From: Pararobbsia silviterrae | Lineage (GTDB): Bacteria; Pseudomonadota; Gammaproteobacteria; Burkholderiales; Burkholderiaceae | NCBI RefSeq assembly: GCF_003628125.1 | Contig: NZ_RBZU01000001.1 | Span: 186,001 to 250,000 of the forward strand | Length of the DNA: 64,000 nt | Direction: 5' to 3' | In this document: positions 33,856-42,488 of the stretch, in pieces | How positions within the stretch are numbered: position 1 is the stretch's first letter | How the letters are laid out: every line of letters begins with the position of its first letter | Notes under the pieces: generated by a model | Databases searched by the model: none | The model's input: only the letters and a program-made list of their open reading frames with translations | What the model was told of the DNA's origin: nothing | Program-made: the position numbers and the translations under genes

Positions 33856-34836
33856 TCAAAAGCCGATCGGACGACGCTTCGCGAGCCGGTCGATTTCGAC
33901 GTCCTCGGCGATGACGGCATCGCGTCCCGCGAGCCGCGCATTGCCGAACGCATGCAACGTCGCGCGGCGCATTTCGCGCGGCTTCATCGCCGCGAGTTTG
34001 TCGAGCGGATCCTCGCCGAGCCACTCGGGGAAGCGCGCGCCCCATGCATGCGAATCGCGAATCTCCGTGTAGATCGTCTGCGCGATGCGTCGCGCGCCCT
34101 CGATGTCGGGCGCCGGAATCTCATAGACGTTCATGCGGTTCAGGATCGGTTCGGGAATCGAGCGCGCATCGTTGGCCGTCGCGATCCAGACGACGCTCGC
34201 CGCATCGATCGGCACCTCGGCGAACTCGTCGGTGAAGCTCGACGCCGTTTCGTGTTCGAGCAGCGCGTAGAGCGCGCCGAGCGGATCGTAGTTCGTATCG
34301 CCGCTCGCCTTGTCGATCTCGTCGATGACGATGACGGGATTCGCATAACTGCCGTTCACGAGTGCTTCGAACACTTTGCCGGGCTTCGCGTTCTTCCATT
34401 GCGACGAGGCGCCCGAGAGGATCCATCCGGCCGTCAGCGAACTCATCGCGACGTAGTGCGATGTCGTGCCGAGCAGCCGTGCGAGGTGCTTCGCGAAGTG
34501 CGTCTTGCCGATGCCCGGTTCGCCGAGCAGCAGCATCGGCGTCAGTTCGAGCCGGTCATCGGTTTCGCTGCACAACGCGACCTGACGCCGGACGTCCTCG
34601 AGCGGTTCGAGGAAATTGGGCAGTTCTTCGCCGATCTGATCGAACGCCGGCATCCGGTTCGGTTTGACGCAAAAGCGCAGACCGCCGATACGCAGCATCT
34701 TTTCGTACGTCGCGCGCAGCGCGTCGTTTGCGTTGTCGCCGAGTTCGCCGAGCGCGGCCTCGATCGCGCCGATGTCGTAGACCTTCTTGAATGCCGCGAC
34801 CGCCAGTTCCTGCCGTACGACTGCTGTCGTTGTCAT
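33856..34836 (-). CDS. Lon-like AAA ATPase without a protease domain
   Basis: 326 residues. Central AAA module: Walker A LLLGEPGIGKTHFAKHLARL, Walker B PVIVIDEIDKA, sensor-1 in VWIATANDARSI and arginine-finger region EPILNRMNVYEIPAP. Spacing and the LEPLEDVRRQVALCSE lead-in resemble the ATPase part of Lon, but the serine-lysine protease domain is absent and about 90 N-terminal residues replace the Lon N domain. Likely a stand-alone remodelling ATPase. The start at 34834-34836 (MTTTAVVRQELAV) is chosen over one 33 bp upstream. Cytosolic. Client unknown. Confidence 0.88.
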   Translation of the reverse strand: MTTTAVVRQELAVAAFKKVYDIGAIEAALGELGDNANDALRATYEKMLRIGGLRFCVKPNRMPAFDQIGEELPNFLEPLEDVRRQVALCSETDDRLELTPMLLLGEPGIGKTHFAKHLARLLGTTSHYVAMSSLTAGWILSGASSQWKNAKPGKVFEALVNGSYANPVIVIDEIDKASGDTNYDPLGALYALLEHETASSFTDEFAEVPIDAASVVWIATANDARSIPEPILNRMNVYEIPAPDIEGARRIAQTIYTEIRDSHAWGARFPEWLGEDPLDKLAAMKPREMRRATLHAFGNARLAGRDAVIAEDVEIDRLAKRRPIGF

Positions 34837-35173
34837 GATGACCCCCGCGTGCTGAAACGACCGAGGCACCCCCGTCGTGCCTTGAATTCAGTGTAACGGT
34901 GGACATAAAGGACGCAAGTTAGCAACCCGATGGTTGTGCTGCCAAAAGCGCCGTCGCGCGGCGTTGTCGGGGCCTCAGGACGCCGCGTCAAGGGGTTCGC
35001 GCCAAAGGGCGCGTGCAAGCCGCGCGCGGGCCTGTCGCGCCCGTACGACAGGCCCGCGCGCGCACGCGCGTTTTACTCAAGTCGTTGCGGCGCTTGCCGT
35101 TAACTCGGCGAGCAGGGGGGGAGCGTATGCGAAGCCCGACTTCGCGATCGCGCGAATTGCCTTGAGGACGCGT
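34837..35173. other. Divergent intergenic region
   Basis: 337 bp between the AAA gene and the MHYT gene, holding both promoters. A GC-rich hairpin-prone stretch with repeated GCGCGC lies at about 35008-35065. No clear -35/-10 pair. Confidence 0.45.
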
Positions 35174-37270
35174 ATGAACAGTTCCTACAACCTGTCGCTT
35201 GTCGCGCTGTCGCTCATTGTGGCGACGATGGCGTCGTATACGGCGCTCGATATCGCGGGGCGGCTCGCGAATCCGGTCGAGCGCGGACGTCAGACGCGCT
35301 GGCTGATCGGCGGGGCGCTCGCGTTCGGTCTCGGGATCTGGGCGATGCACTTCATCGGCATGCTCGCGTTCGAGCTGCCGATCCGGATCGGTTTCGACTC
35401 CCGGATCACGTTCGTTTCGCTCGCGGTCGCCGTCGGGGTGTCGTATTTCGCGCTGCGCGTCGCGTCGGCGACCATCCTGTCGGCGAGACGGCTCGGCATC
35501 GCCGGGGTCCTCATGGGCTTCGGCATTTCGTCGATGCACTACCTGGGCATGGCCGCGATGCGGATGTCGCCCGGCATCGACTTCAATCTTCCGCGTGTCG
35601 GTCTGTCGGTGCTCATCGCGATCGTCGCGTCGATCGCGGCGCTCTGGATCGCGCACGCGTTGCGCATCGAGCAGGGCCGCAACGTGACCGCGCGGCGCTG
35701 CGGCGCGGCCGTCGTCATGGGGATCGCGATCTGCGGCATGCATTACACGGGCATGTGGGCCGCGTCGATCGAGCCGCACGCGATCTGTCTGTCGGCCAAC
35801 GACGTCGACACGCGCTGGATGGCGCTGACGCTGACCGTCTTCACGATCTCGCTGCTGAGCGCGACGTTGTTGCTGTCGATGGCCGAGCGCCGGTTCGTGC
35901 GCCGCACGGCCGAGATGTCGACGTCGCTGTCGACGCTCAATCGTCAACTGCTGCGCCTCGCGACGCTCGATGCGCTGACCGAACTGCCGAATCGATCGAC
36001 GCTTTCCCAGCGTCTCGCGCGCGCGATTGCGCGTTCGGGGCGCACGGGCCGGCCGTTCGCCGTCCTGTATATGGATCTCGACGGCTTCAAGGGCATCAAC
36101 GACTCGCTCGGACACGCGATCGGCGACGGTGTGCTCAAGGCCTTCGCGCTGCGTCTGCGTCACGCGGTGCGCCGCTACGGCACGATCGCGCGCATCGGCG
36201 GTGACGAATTCGTCGTCATGGTCGAGCAGCTCTCCGCGCCGCAGGATGCCGCGGCCGTCGCCGCGTTGATACTGACGCGCATGGAAGAGGACCTGCTCGT
36301 GGACGGCGTCCCGCTGCGCATCACGCCGAGCATCGGCATCGCGATGCATCCGCGCGACGGGCTCACGGTCGACGATCTGCTGCGCAACGCCGACGCCGCG
36401 ATGTATGTCGCGAAACAGAGCGGCCGCAACACGTACCGCGTGTTCGAGCCGGAGATGATGAAGACGGCGATGCGCGTGCACAGCATCCAGCGCGGGCTTC
36501 AGGAGGCGTTGACGTTCGGACGCTTCACGCTCGAATTCCAGCCCAAATATGACGGCGCGGCAGCCAGGCTCGTCGGCTGCGAAGCGTTGCTGCGCTGGAC
36601 CGATCCCGTGCTCGGCGTGCTCACGCCGCTCGAGTTCATTCCGGTCGCCGAGCGCTCGGGCCATATCATTCAGATCGGTTACTGGGTGCTCGCCGAGACG
36701 TGCCGCACACTCGTCGCGTGGGACAAGGCCGGACTCGCGCCGACGAAGGTCGCGATCAATCTGTCGCCGGTCCAGTTGCGCGAACGCGATCTCGTCGAGC
36801 GCATGCGCGCGATCGTCGATGCGCACGGCATCGGACCCGAGCGGATCATGTTCGAGATCACCGAGTCGGTCGCGATGCACGATGCCGAGAAGACCGTCGC
36901 GTATATACGCGGCTTCCACGAGCAGGGCTTCGAGATCGCGATCGACGACTTCGGCACCGGTTATTCGAGTCTGGCCTATCTGCAGCAATTTCGCGTCAAG
37001 CAGCTCAAGATCGATCGCTTCTTCACCGACGGGCTCGACAAGCACGGAGAGGAAGCCTACGCGATCGTGTCGGCGATCATCGCGCTCGCGCACTCGCTCA
37101 AGATGGACGTCGTGGCCGAAGGCGTCGAAACCGCGACGCAGCTCGAAAAGCTCAACAGCCTGTTCTGCGATCAGGTGCAGGGCTTCCTGCTCGCGAAGCC
37201 CTTGCCGCCCGACACCTTCGCGGATCTGTTACGTGCGCAGACGCTGGCCGCGCCCGCGCAGGTCGGGTGA
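35174..37270 (+). CDS. MHYT-GGDEF-EAL membrane cyclic-di-GMP protein
   Basis: 698 residues. The N-terminal 250 residues form the seven-helix MHYT sensor with the repeated motifs AMHFIGM, MHYLGM and MHYTGM, thought to bind copper and sense oxygen, CO or NO. Then comes GGDEF (DLDGFKGINDSLGHAIGDG, RIGGDEFVVM, no RxxD site) and EAL (CEALLRWTDP, NLSPVQL, EITESVAM, IDDFGTGYSSLAYL, EGVET), both with catalytic residues intact. The start ATG at 35174 has GAGGA 7 nt upstream; the longer open frame to 34934 has no membrane-protein character. It is the second dual-domain cyclic-di-GMP protein in 8 kb. Inner membrane. Confidence 0.94.
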   Translation: MNSSYNLSLVALSLIVATMASYTALDIAGRLANPVERGRQTRWLIGGALAFGLGIWAMHFIGMLAFELPIRIGFDSRITFVSLAVAVGVSYFALRVASATILSARRLGIAGVLMGFGISSMHYLGMAAMRMSPGIDFNLPRVGLSVLIAIVASIAALWIAHALRIEQGRNVTARRCGAAVVMGIAICGMHYTGMWAASIEPHAICLSANDVDTRWMALTLTVFTISLLSATLLLSMAERRFVRRTAEMSTSLSTLNRQLLRLATLDALTELPNRSTLSQRLARAIARSGRTGRPFAVLYMDLDGFKGINDSLGHAIGDGVLKAFALRLRHAVRRYGTIARIGGDEFVVMVEQLSAPQDAAAVAALILTRMEEDLLVDGVPLRITPSIGIAMHPRDGLTVDDLLRNADAAMYVAKQSGRNTYRVFEPEMMKTAMRVHSIQRGLQEALTFGRFTLEFQPKYDGAAARLVGCEALLRWTDPVLGVLTPLEFIPVAERSGHIIQIGYWVLAETCRTLVAWDKAGLAPTKVAINLSPVQLRERDLVERMRAIVDAHGIGPERIMFEITESVAMHDAEKTVAYIRGFHEQGFEIAIDDFGTGYSSLAYLQQFRVKQLKIDRFFTDGLDKHGEEAYAIVSAIIALAHSLKMDVVAEGVETATQLEKLNSLFCDQVQGFLLAKPLPPDTFADLLRAQTLAAPAQVG

Positions 37271-37343
37271 GGCGAGGCCTCCCGCAAGCGGGGCGAGCCG
37301 CGATCGCGTTACTATGCAGCGTCACCCCGAACCGGAGACGCTT

Positions 37344-37925
37344 ATGAAGTGGCGGACGCCGCGCGCTTGCGCGGCCGCGGCAATTGCGTGCCTGGCCTAT
37401 ATCGGCGGAGTCGGGTTGGCTTACGGGCAGGCCTCGACGCCGACCGTACGCTGGCAGCTCGACGTCATTGAAAACGGCGTGACGGTCGATACATTCAAGG
37501 CCGACACGCCGCTCGAACAGACCCAGACGCAGTCTCGCGAACACGAGGTCGTCCATGCGGTCGGATGTGCGCAGGTGCCCCAGGCACGCGCTTCGCTCTC
37601 ACGTTCGATTGCCGTCACGCCGTCGTCGGTCGACGAGCGCGGCGTCAGTTTCGCGATCGATGCGACCGAGACGCTCGAAGACCCGGCCTCCCAGCACACG
37701 AGCGAAGGGTGTACGTTGCCGCCGCAACCGCGCGTCGTTCACGCGACGCATCCCGCGCTGATCGTCGGCAAGACGAACTGGACCGATTGGACGGTCGTCG
37801 CGCACGACCCGACGCTCGTCTACCGCCTGCAGGCAAGCGTATTGCCGGCGGCCGACGACGAGGGGACGCGTCCTGCGGCGTCGAGTGCCGACGCCGGATC
37901 GGCGACGGAATCCGGATCCAAATAG
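37344..37925 (+). CDS. Exported protein of unknown function
   Basis: 193 residues beginning with a signal peptide (AAAAIACLAYIGGVGLAYG then QAS). Mature part: VRWQLDVIENGVTVDTFKAD, two cysteines (VGCAQVP, EGCTLPP) that could form a disulfide, and a Ser/Ala/Asp tail. ATG at 37344 with GGAG 7 nt upstream is preferred to one 30 bp earlier. It lies 73 bp after the MHYT protein and 12 bp before the EEP protein on the same strand, so it may be cotranscribed with either. I do not recognise the family; periplasmic location is the only firm inference. Confidence 0.72.
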   Translation: MKWRTPRACAAAAIACLAYIGGVGLAYGQASTPTVRWQLDVIENGVTVDTFKADTPLEQTQTQSREHEVVHAVGCAQVPQARASLSRSIAVTPSSVDERGVSFAIDATETLEDPASQHTSEGCTLPPQPRVVHATHPALIVGKTNWTDWTVVAHDPTLVYRLQASVLPAADDEGTRPAASSADAGSATESGSK

Positions 37926-37937
37926 TGCGATCGGCGC

Positions 37938-38729
37938 ATGCGAAATCCCGACGACAACACGATTTTCGGCCGCGACGCGTTTCTCGCGGTCAGCTGGAAT
38001 CTGCATAAGGGCCGTACGCCGCTGGGCTTACAGGCGTTTGAGGCGATGCGCGACTGGATCCGCACCGTCGGCGCCGACGCGTATTTTTTTCAAGAGGCCA
38101 TGGCGCGCCGCTTGCCGGTCGCGTCGCAGACGTCGCGCTTCGGCGAAGCCGTGGCCGCGCTGCCGCCCGAACTCTGGGACTGCCAGGCGACCGAGATCGC
38201 GACGTCGCTGCGGCTGCAGCTCGCGCTCGGACAAAACGTGTTCAAGCCGTCGTGGCGCCACGGCAATGCGATCCTGTCGCCGCATCCGCTCGATCTCGGC
38301 GGCCGTTGGGATATCTCGGCGCACCGCTTTGAGCGTCGCGGGCTGCTCGTGGCGCGCGTCAATTTCAACGGGGTCGACGTGCATCTGTTGTGTGCGCATC
38401 TCGCGCTCACGCGCGCGGCGCGATTGCGTCAGATGACCTGGATCGCGCACTGGATCGAACGCGACGCGCCGACCGGGCCGCTTGTGTTGGCCGGCGATTT
38501 CAACGACTGGAAAAACGATTCGGTGCCGTTGTTCGGCGCGCTCGGCATGACCGAGGTCGCGACCGCGCTGGGACGGCCGGGCCGGACGTTTCCCGCGTTC
38601 TCGCCGACGCTCGCGCTCGACAAGATGTTCGTGCGCGGCTTCGCGCCCGTCGATTGGATCGAACCTGATCGACGCACGGCGTGGCTGTCGGATCATTTAC
38701 CGTACATCGCGCGGCTCGAACTTGTGTGA
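37938..38729 (+). CDS. Endonuclease/exonuclease/phosphatase-fold protein
   Basis: 263 residues of the EEP (DNase I-like) superfamily. Conserved metal and catalytic motifs: AVSWNLHKGRTPLG, FFQEAM, LLCAHLALTRAAR, LAGDFNDW and SDHLPYIARLEL. In many Burkholderia and enterics a similar gene (YbhP) sits beside a cardiolipin synthase, implying a phosphodiesterase role in lipid or nucleic-acid turnover, but no such partner is in this window. There is no signal peptide. ATG at 37938; ribosome site weak, and the gene is 12 bp behind the preceding ORF, suggesting coupling. Confidence 0.9.
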   Translation: MRNPDDNTIFGRDAFLAVSWNLHKGRTPLGLQAFEAMRDWIRTVGADAYFFQEAMARRLPVASQTSRFGEAVAALPPELWDCQATEIATSLRLQLALGQNVFKPSWRHGNAILSPHPLDLGGRWDISAHRFERRGLLVARVNFNGVDVHLLCAHLALTRAARLRQMTWIAHWIERDAPTGPLVLAGDFNDWKNDSVPLFGALGMTEVATALGRPGRTFPAFSPTLALDKMFVRGFAPVDWIEPDRRTAWLSDHLPYIARLELV

Positions 38730-38839
38730 TCGAGAACGGGCTGTCCTGGTGTCGGACAAGACGTATTCGCTGTGCGCCGTGCAACCTCAGACGGGGTCAC
38801 CGGTCCGTAGAACGCGACGCGGAACCGGAGGTCGATCCC

Positions 38840-39460
38840 ATGACAGTCTTTTCAAATCGCCGCGCCATTTGGCGCGGCATATGCGCGGTGTGTTGGGCGG
38901 GGAGCGGGATGGCGGGGGTGTGCGTACCCGTCGGCGCATCCCCGCTTGACGACCCGAATGGCGGCCCGCCTGCCCGGTTCCTCGCGCGCGATGCGCTCGG
39001 CGAATCCGCTTACGATCGCGCTTACGAACCCGCTTACGAACCCGCTTACGTACCCGCTTACGAACCCGTTTATGATCCCGCGAGGCGCAACATCGCGACT
39101 CCGCCTTCGCCCGCTCGAAGCGTCTCGGATCCCGTGCCGCGCGCGCAGACGTGGCGGGATCTGCCCGCCCCGTCCGCGAAGACGTTCCGGGTACGTCCGA
39201 AGTCCGAATCGGACGCCGCTGCGTGGATATCCGCCGAGCCGTCGTTGACGCGCGGGTCGCCCCCCGGCGCGCGCGACGACGATCGCGATCTCCTCGACCC
39301 TCGCACGGATCGGACGACTGTGTTTCGAGACCGGATGCATGCAGGCTACCCGTATACGTTCCCGCCCGTCCCATCGTGGCCCGAGTCGGAGCAAGGATCC
39401 GGCCGGCGACCGGAGGACGCGCTGGGCGATGCGGTGCGTGCGCGCGCTCGAACGGACTGA
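38840..39460 (+). CDS. Putative exported protein with an AYEP repeat
   Basis: 206 residues starting at an ATG with GGAGGT 7 nt upstream. Residues about 8-33 could be a signal sequence (WRGICAVCWAGSGMAGVCVP). Residues 57-80 are six copies of a tetrapeptide, AYEP with variants AYDR, AYVP and VYDP, encoded by a 12-bp DNA repeat. The rest is polar, Pro/Arg/Asp-rich with no fold I recognise. The good ribosome site, in-frame repeat and codon use support translation; the antisense frame across the same DNA (38787-40184 minus) is a shadow. Function unknown. Confidence 0.55.
   Translation: MTVFSNRRAIWRGICAVCWAGSGMAGVCVPVGASPLDDPNGGPPARFLARDALGESAYDRAYEPAYEPAYVPAYEPVYDPARRNIATPPSPARSVSDPVPRAQTWRDLPAPSAKTFRVRPKSESDAAAWISAEPSLTRGSPPGARDDDRDLLDPRTDRTTVFRDRMHAGYPYTFPPVPSWPESEQGSGRRPEDALGDAVRARARTD
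39008..39079 (+). repeat. 12-bp in-frame coding repeat, six copies
   Basis: GCTTACGAACCC-type units at 39008, 39020, 39032, 39044, 39056 and 39068; copies two, three and five are identical. It encodes the AYEP tetrapeptide run. Confidence 0.88.
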
Positions 39461-39675
39461 GCGCCGGATACCCCCGGACCGAATCGGGACATCCCGACGC
39501 CGACGGTCGAAGCGCTCGATGTATTCGGCGCGCGCCCACGCCGAAAGCCGTCGGATATGTCGCGGCTGCGCGCCAAACGCTCGACATCGAATGTGGCGGT
39601 TTTATTGGTAAAGTGATCGCACTTCGACGGCGCACGCCGTGCGCCGCGCCGGCCACCCTGGACGAAACCAGACCG

Positions 39676-40575
39676 ATGACAGCGTTCGAGATCTTCGAAT
39701 TGGGCGACCATGCGCTCGTGGCGACGGCGGTCGACGCAGTGTCGTTCGAGACGCAGCGGCACATCTGGCGGATCGCCGAACTCGCACGGGCATGGCCCGA
39801 TGTCGAGGAGGCGATTCCCGGCATGAACAACATCACGCTCGTGTTCGACCCGCTGGCGACCGACCTCGGCGCCTTGCGCGCGCGGCTCGAACGTGTCTGC
39901 GTACCCTTCGGCGCGGATGACGGCACGGACGATGCCATTGAGGACGGCCCGGAGGCGGACGGCCGCGACGCGGCCGCGCAACGGGCGTCCGATGCCGATA
40001 CGCTCGACGAGGCGCTTGCGGACGCTTCGGGAGCCGCTGGGAGCACAAGCACGAGCACGAGCGCGTCGCGGTCCGGTACGACGCGCGATACCGGACGCGC
40101 GGGCGGCACGCGCAAGCGCGCCTCGCGGACACACGCCGACGATGCCGAGCCGCACGATCTCGGCGACGCGCCCGGACGTCTCATCGAGTTGCCGGTCCAC
40201 TACGGCGGCGTCGACGGCCCCGATATCGAAGCCGTCGCGCGCCACGCGGGACTCAGCGTCGAGGCGTTGATCGAACGGCATGCGCAGACCGAATACACGG
40301 TCTATTTTCTCGGATTCCAACCGGGCTTCGCCTATCTCGGCGGACTCGATCCGGCGCTTGCTGCGCCGCGCCGCAAGGAGCCGCGCGTGCGCGTGCCGGC
40401 CGGTTCGGTCGGCATCGGCGGCGCGCAGACGGGTGTCTATCCGACCGCGTCGCCCGGCGGCTGGCAGTTGATCGGGCGCACGCCCGCGACGTTGTTCGAC
40501 GCCGAGCGCGATCCGCCGTCGCTGCTTGCACCGGGCGACCGCGTGCGGTTCGTGCCGAGCGGGGGCGCGCGATGA
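39676..40575 (+). CDS. pxpB: 5-oxoprolinase subunit B with a central insertion
   Basis: 299 residues against 218 in E. coli PxpB (YbgJ). With PxpA and PxpC it hydrolyses 5-oxo-L-proline to glutamate using ATP. N-terminal part FEIFELGDHALVATAVDAV to GADDG and C-terminal cyclophilin-like part (RLIELPVHYGGVDGPDIEAV, TVYFLGFQPGFAYLGGLDP, RVRVPAGSVGIGGAQTGVYP) are both normal. Between them, residues about 78-160 are a low-complexity, Asp/Ala then Ser/Thr/Arg-rich stretch absent from the family. The start at 39676 opens the conserved domain; the frame is open further left but not conserved. It overlaps pxpC by four bases (ATGA). Confidence 0.92.
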   Translation: MTAFEIFELGDHALVATAVDAVSFETQRHIWRIAELARAWPDVEEAIPGMNNITLVFDPLATDLGALRARLERVCVPFGADDGTDDAIEDGPEADGRDAAAQRASDADTLDEALADASGAAGSTSTSTSASRSGTTRDTGRAGGTRKRASRTHADDAEPHDLGDAPGRLIELPVHYGGVDGPDIEAVARHAGLSVEALIERHAQTEYTVYFLGFQPGFAYLGGLDPALAAPRRKEPRVRVPAGSVGIGGAQTGVYPTASPGGWQLIGRTPATLFDAERDPPSLLAPGDRVRFVPSGGAR

Positions 40576-41621
40576 TCGACGTCATCAAGGCCGGCGTCTT
40601 GAGTTCGGTCCAGGATCTCGGCCGCCGAGGTCACCGGCATCTCGGTGTCGCGCTCGCGGGTGCGATGGACCCGCTGTCGTTCGAGATCGCGAACCGGCTC
40701 GTCGGCAATCCGGTCGACGCGGCCGCGATCGAGATCACGATGGGCCCCGTTGCGCTGCGCTTCACACACGCGACGCGCATTGCAATCACGGGCACCGACT
40801 TCAATGCGACGCTCGACGATGCGCACGTCTCGTCGTGGTGGAGCCTGCCGGTCCAGGCCGGACAATGTCTGACGCTGCGCGCCGCGCGGCGCGGCATGCG
40901 CGCTTACGTCGCCGTCGCGGGCGGTATCGACGTGAAGCCCGTTCTCGGGTCGCGCAGCACGGATCTCAAAGCGGGTTTCGGCGGACTCGGCGGACGCGCG
41001 CTGCGCGACGGCGATCGCCTGCCGCATGGGCCGTCTGCCGCGCTTGCGCGCGACAGCGTGTTTTCGCCCGATGCGCCGACATTCGGCGTCAAGGCGCCCG
41101 CCTGGAGCAAGTTCGCGGAGATCGACTACACGCCCGGCCCGCCGCACTACGACGGCAAGGTGCCGGTCGGGCCGACGATCGTGGTCCGCGTGCTGCGCGG
41201 ACACGAGTACGGCGATTTCACCGAGGCGTCGCACGAAGCGTTCTGGACGCGCGACTGGACGATCACGCCGAACAGCAACCGCGTCGGCTATCGGCTCGAT
41301 GGCCCGGTACTCGAACGCGGCATCGGCGACGAGCTGCGTTCGCACGCGGTGCTGCCGGGTACGATCCAGGTGCCGCCGAACGGCAAGCCGATCGTGCTGC
41401 TGGCCGATGCGCAGACGACCGGCGGTTATCCGAAGATCGGCGCGGTGATCAGCGCCGACCTCTGGCGGCTCGGGCAGGCGCGGCTCGGCAGCGCGGTCCG
41501 GTTTGTCGAATGCACGCGCGACGAGGCGCTCGAAGCGTTGCGCGCGACACAGCGCTATCTCACGCAGGTCGCGGCGGCGCTCGATATGAAACAACATGAT
41601 CAGGCCGCGCGGGCGCGCTGA
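40572..41621 (+). CDS. pxpC: 5-oxoprolinase subunit C
   Basis: 349 residues, biotin-dependent-carboxyltransferase-like fold (allophanate hydrolase subunit 2 family), partner of PxpB in the ATP-dependent 5-oxoprolinase. Motifs: MIDVIKAGVLSSVQDLGRRG at the N terminus, HLGVALAGAMDPLSFEIANR, YVAVAGGIDVKPVLGSRSTD, and PIVLLADAQTTGGYPKIGAV toward the end. Its ATG sits in the ATGA overlap with pxpB, so translation is coupled. A short gap of 18 bp separates it from pxpA. Cytoplasmic. Together the operon recovers glutamate from pyroglutamate formed spontaneously from glutamine or from glutathione turnover. Confidence 0.95.
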   Translation: MIDVIKAGVLSSVQDLGRRGHRHLGVALAGAMDPLSFEIANRLVGNPVDAAAIEITMGPVALRFTHATRIAITGTDFNATLDDAHVSSWWSLPVQAGQCLTLRAARRGMRAYVAVAGGIDVKPVLGSRSTDLKAGFGGLGGRALRDGDRLPHGPSAALARDSVFSPDAPTFGVKAPAWSKFAEIDYTPGPPHYDGKVPVGPTIVVRVLRGHEYGDFTEASHEAFWTRDWTITPNSNRVGYRLDGPVLERGIGDELRSHAVLPGTIQVPPNGKPIVLLADAQTTGGYPKIGAVISADLWRLGQARLGSAVRFVECTRDEALEALRATQRYLTQVAAALDMKQHDQAARAR

Positions 41622-41639
41622 ATCTTTTGGAATGACACC

Positions 41640-42398
41640 ATGCAAATCGATCTGAACGCGGATCTTGGCGAGGGCTGCGACAACGACGCGGCGCTGCTCG
41701 ATCTCGTGAGTTCCGCGAATATCGCGTGCGGCTGGCACGCGGGCGGCGCGGACGTCATGCGCGCGAGCGTCGCGGCGGCCATTGCGCGCGGCGTGGCCGT
41801 CGGCGCGCACCCGAGCTTCAACGATCCGGCGAATTTCGGCCGTACGGAGATCGCGCTGCCGCCCAATGCGGTCTACGCGGCCGTGCTCTATCAGCTCGGC
41901 GCGCTCGCGGCGTTCGCGCGGGCCGAGGGCGGCCGCGTCGCCCACGTCAAACCGCATGGCGCGATGTACAACCAGGCCGCGCGCGATCCCGCCATGGCCG
42001 ATGCGATCGTCGCGGCCGTGCGCGATTTCGATCCGTCGATCGCCGTGTTCGGCCTCGCGAATGCCGAGCTCGTGGCCGCGGCGCGCCGGGCCGGACTGAC
42101 GTCGATCGAGGAAGCCTTTGCGGATCGCGGTTATCGCGCCGACGGCTCGCTCGTACCGCGCAGCCAGCCCGGCGCGCTGCTCGACGACGAAGACCTCGTG
42201 CTCGAACGCACGATCGCGATGATTCGCGAACGGCGCGTGCAATCGGTCGACGGTCATTGGGTTCCGCTCAATGCGCAAACCATCTGCCTCCATGGCGATG
42301 GCCCGCATGCACTCGCGTTCGCCCGCCGGATCCGCGGCCGGCTCGACGCCGAACAGATCCGCGTGGGCCCGACATCGCCGGCGAGCGCGACGGCGTGA
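41640..42398 (+). CDS. pxpA: 5-oxoprolinase subunit A
   Basis: 252 residues of the LamB/YcsF family (E. coli PxpA 244). Starts [20 protein letters not shown], with [35 protein letters not shown] and [20 protein letters not shown], all family-diagnostic; His and Asp residues in these loops form the active site. The last gene of pxpBCA. A GGAA at 8 nt before the ATG is a weak ribosome site. The stop is 90 bp from the end of the convergent TraB/GumN gene. Confidence 0.96.
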   Translation: MQIDLNADLGEGCDNDAALLDLVSSANIACGWHAGGADVMRASVAAAIARGVAVGAHPSFNDPANFGRTEIALPPNAVYAAVLYQLGALAAFARAEGGRVAHVKPHGAMYNQAARDPAMADAIVAAVRDFDPSIAVFGLANAELVAAARRAGLTSIEEAFADRGYRADGSLVPRSQPGALLDDEDLVLERTIAMIRERRVQSVDGHWVPLNAQTICLHGDGPHALAFARRIRGRLDAEQIRVGPTSPASATA

Positions 42399-42488
42399 GC
42401 GCGCGGACGGGCGCGATGGCGATAAAGCCTTGCCTCGCCGCACGCAACGCACGCAACGCACGCGCCGAAAGCGAGGCCGTCTGCCGGC

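Noticed and set aside
34988-37093. 701-codon minus-strand frame opposite the MHYT protein
   Set aside because: Antisense shadow; the GGDEF, EAL and MHYT motifs lie in the plus-strand frame.
38787-40184. 465-codon minus-strand frame with an RKRV repeat
   Set aside because: The repeat is only the complement of the 12-bp AYEP-coding array, and the frame also crosses pxpB in antisense.
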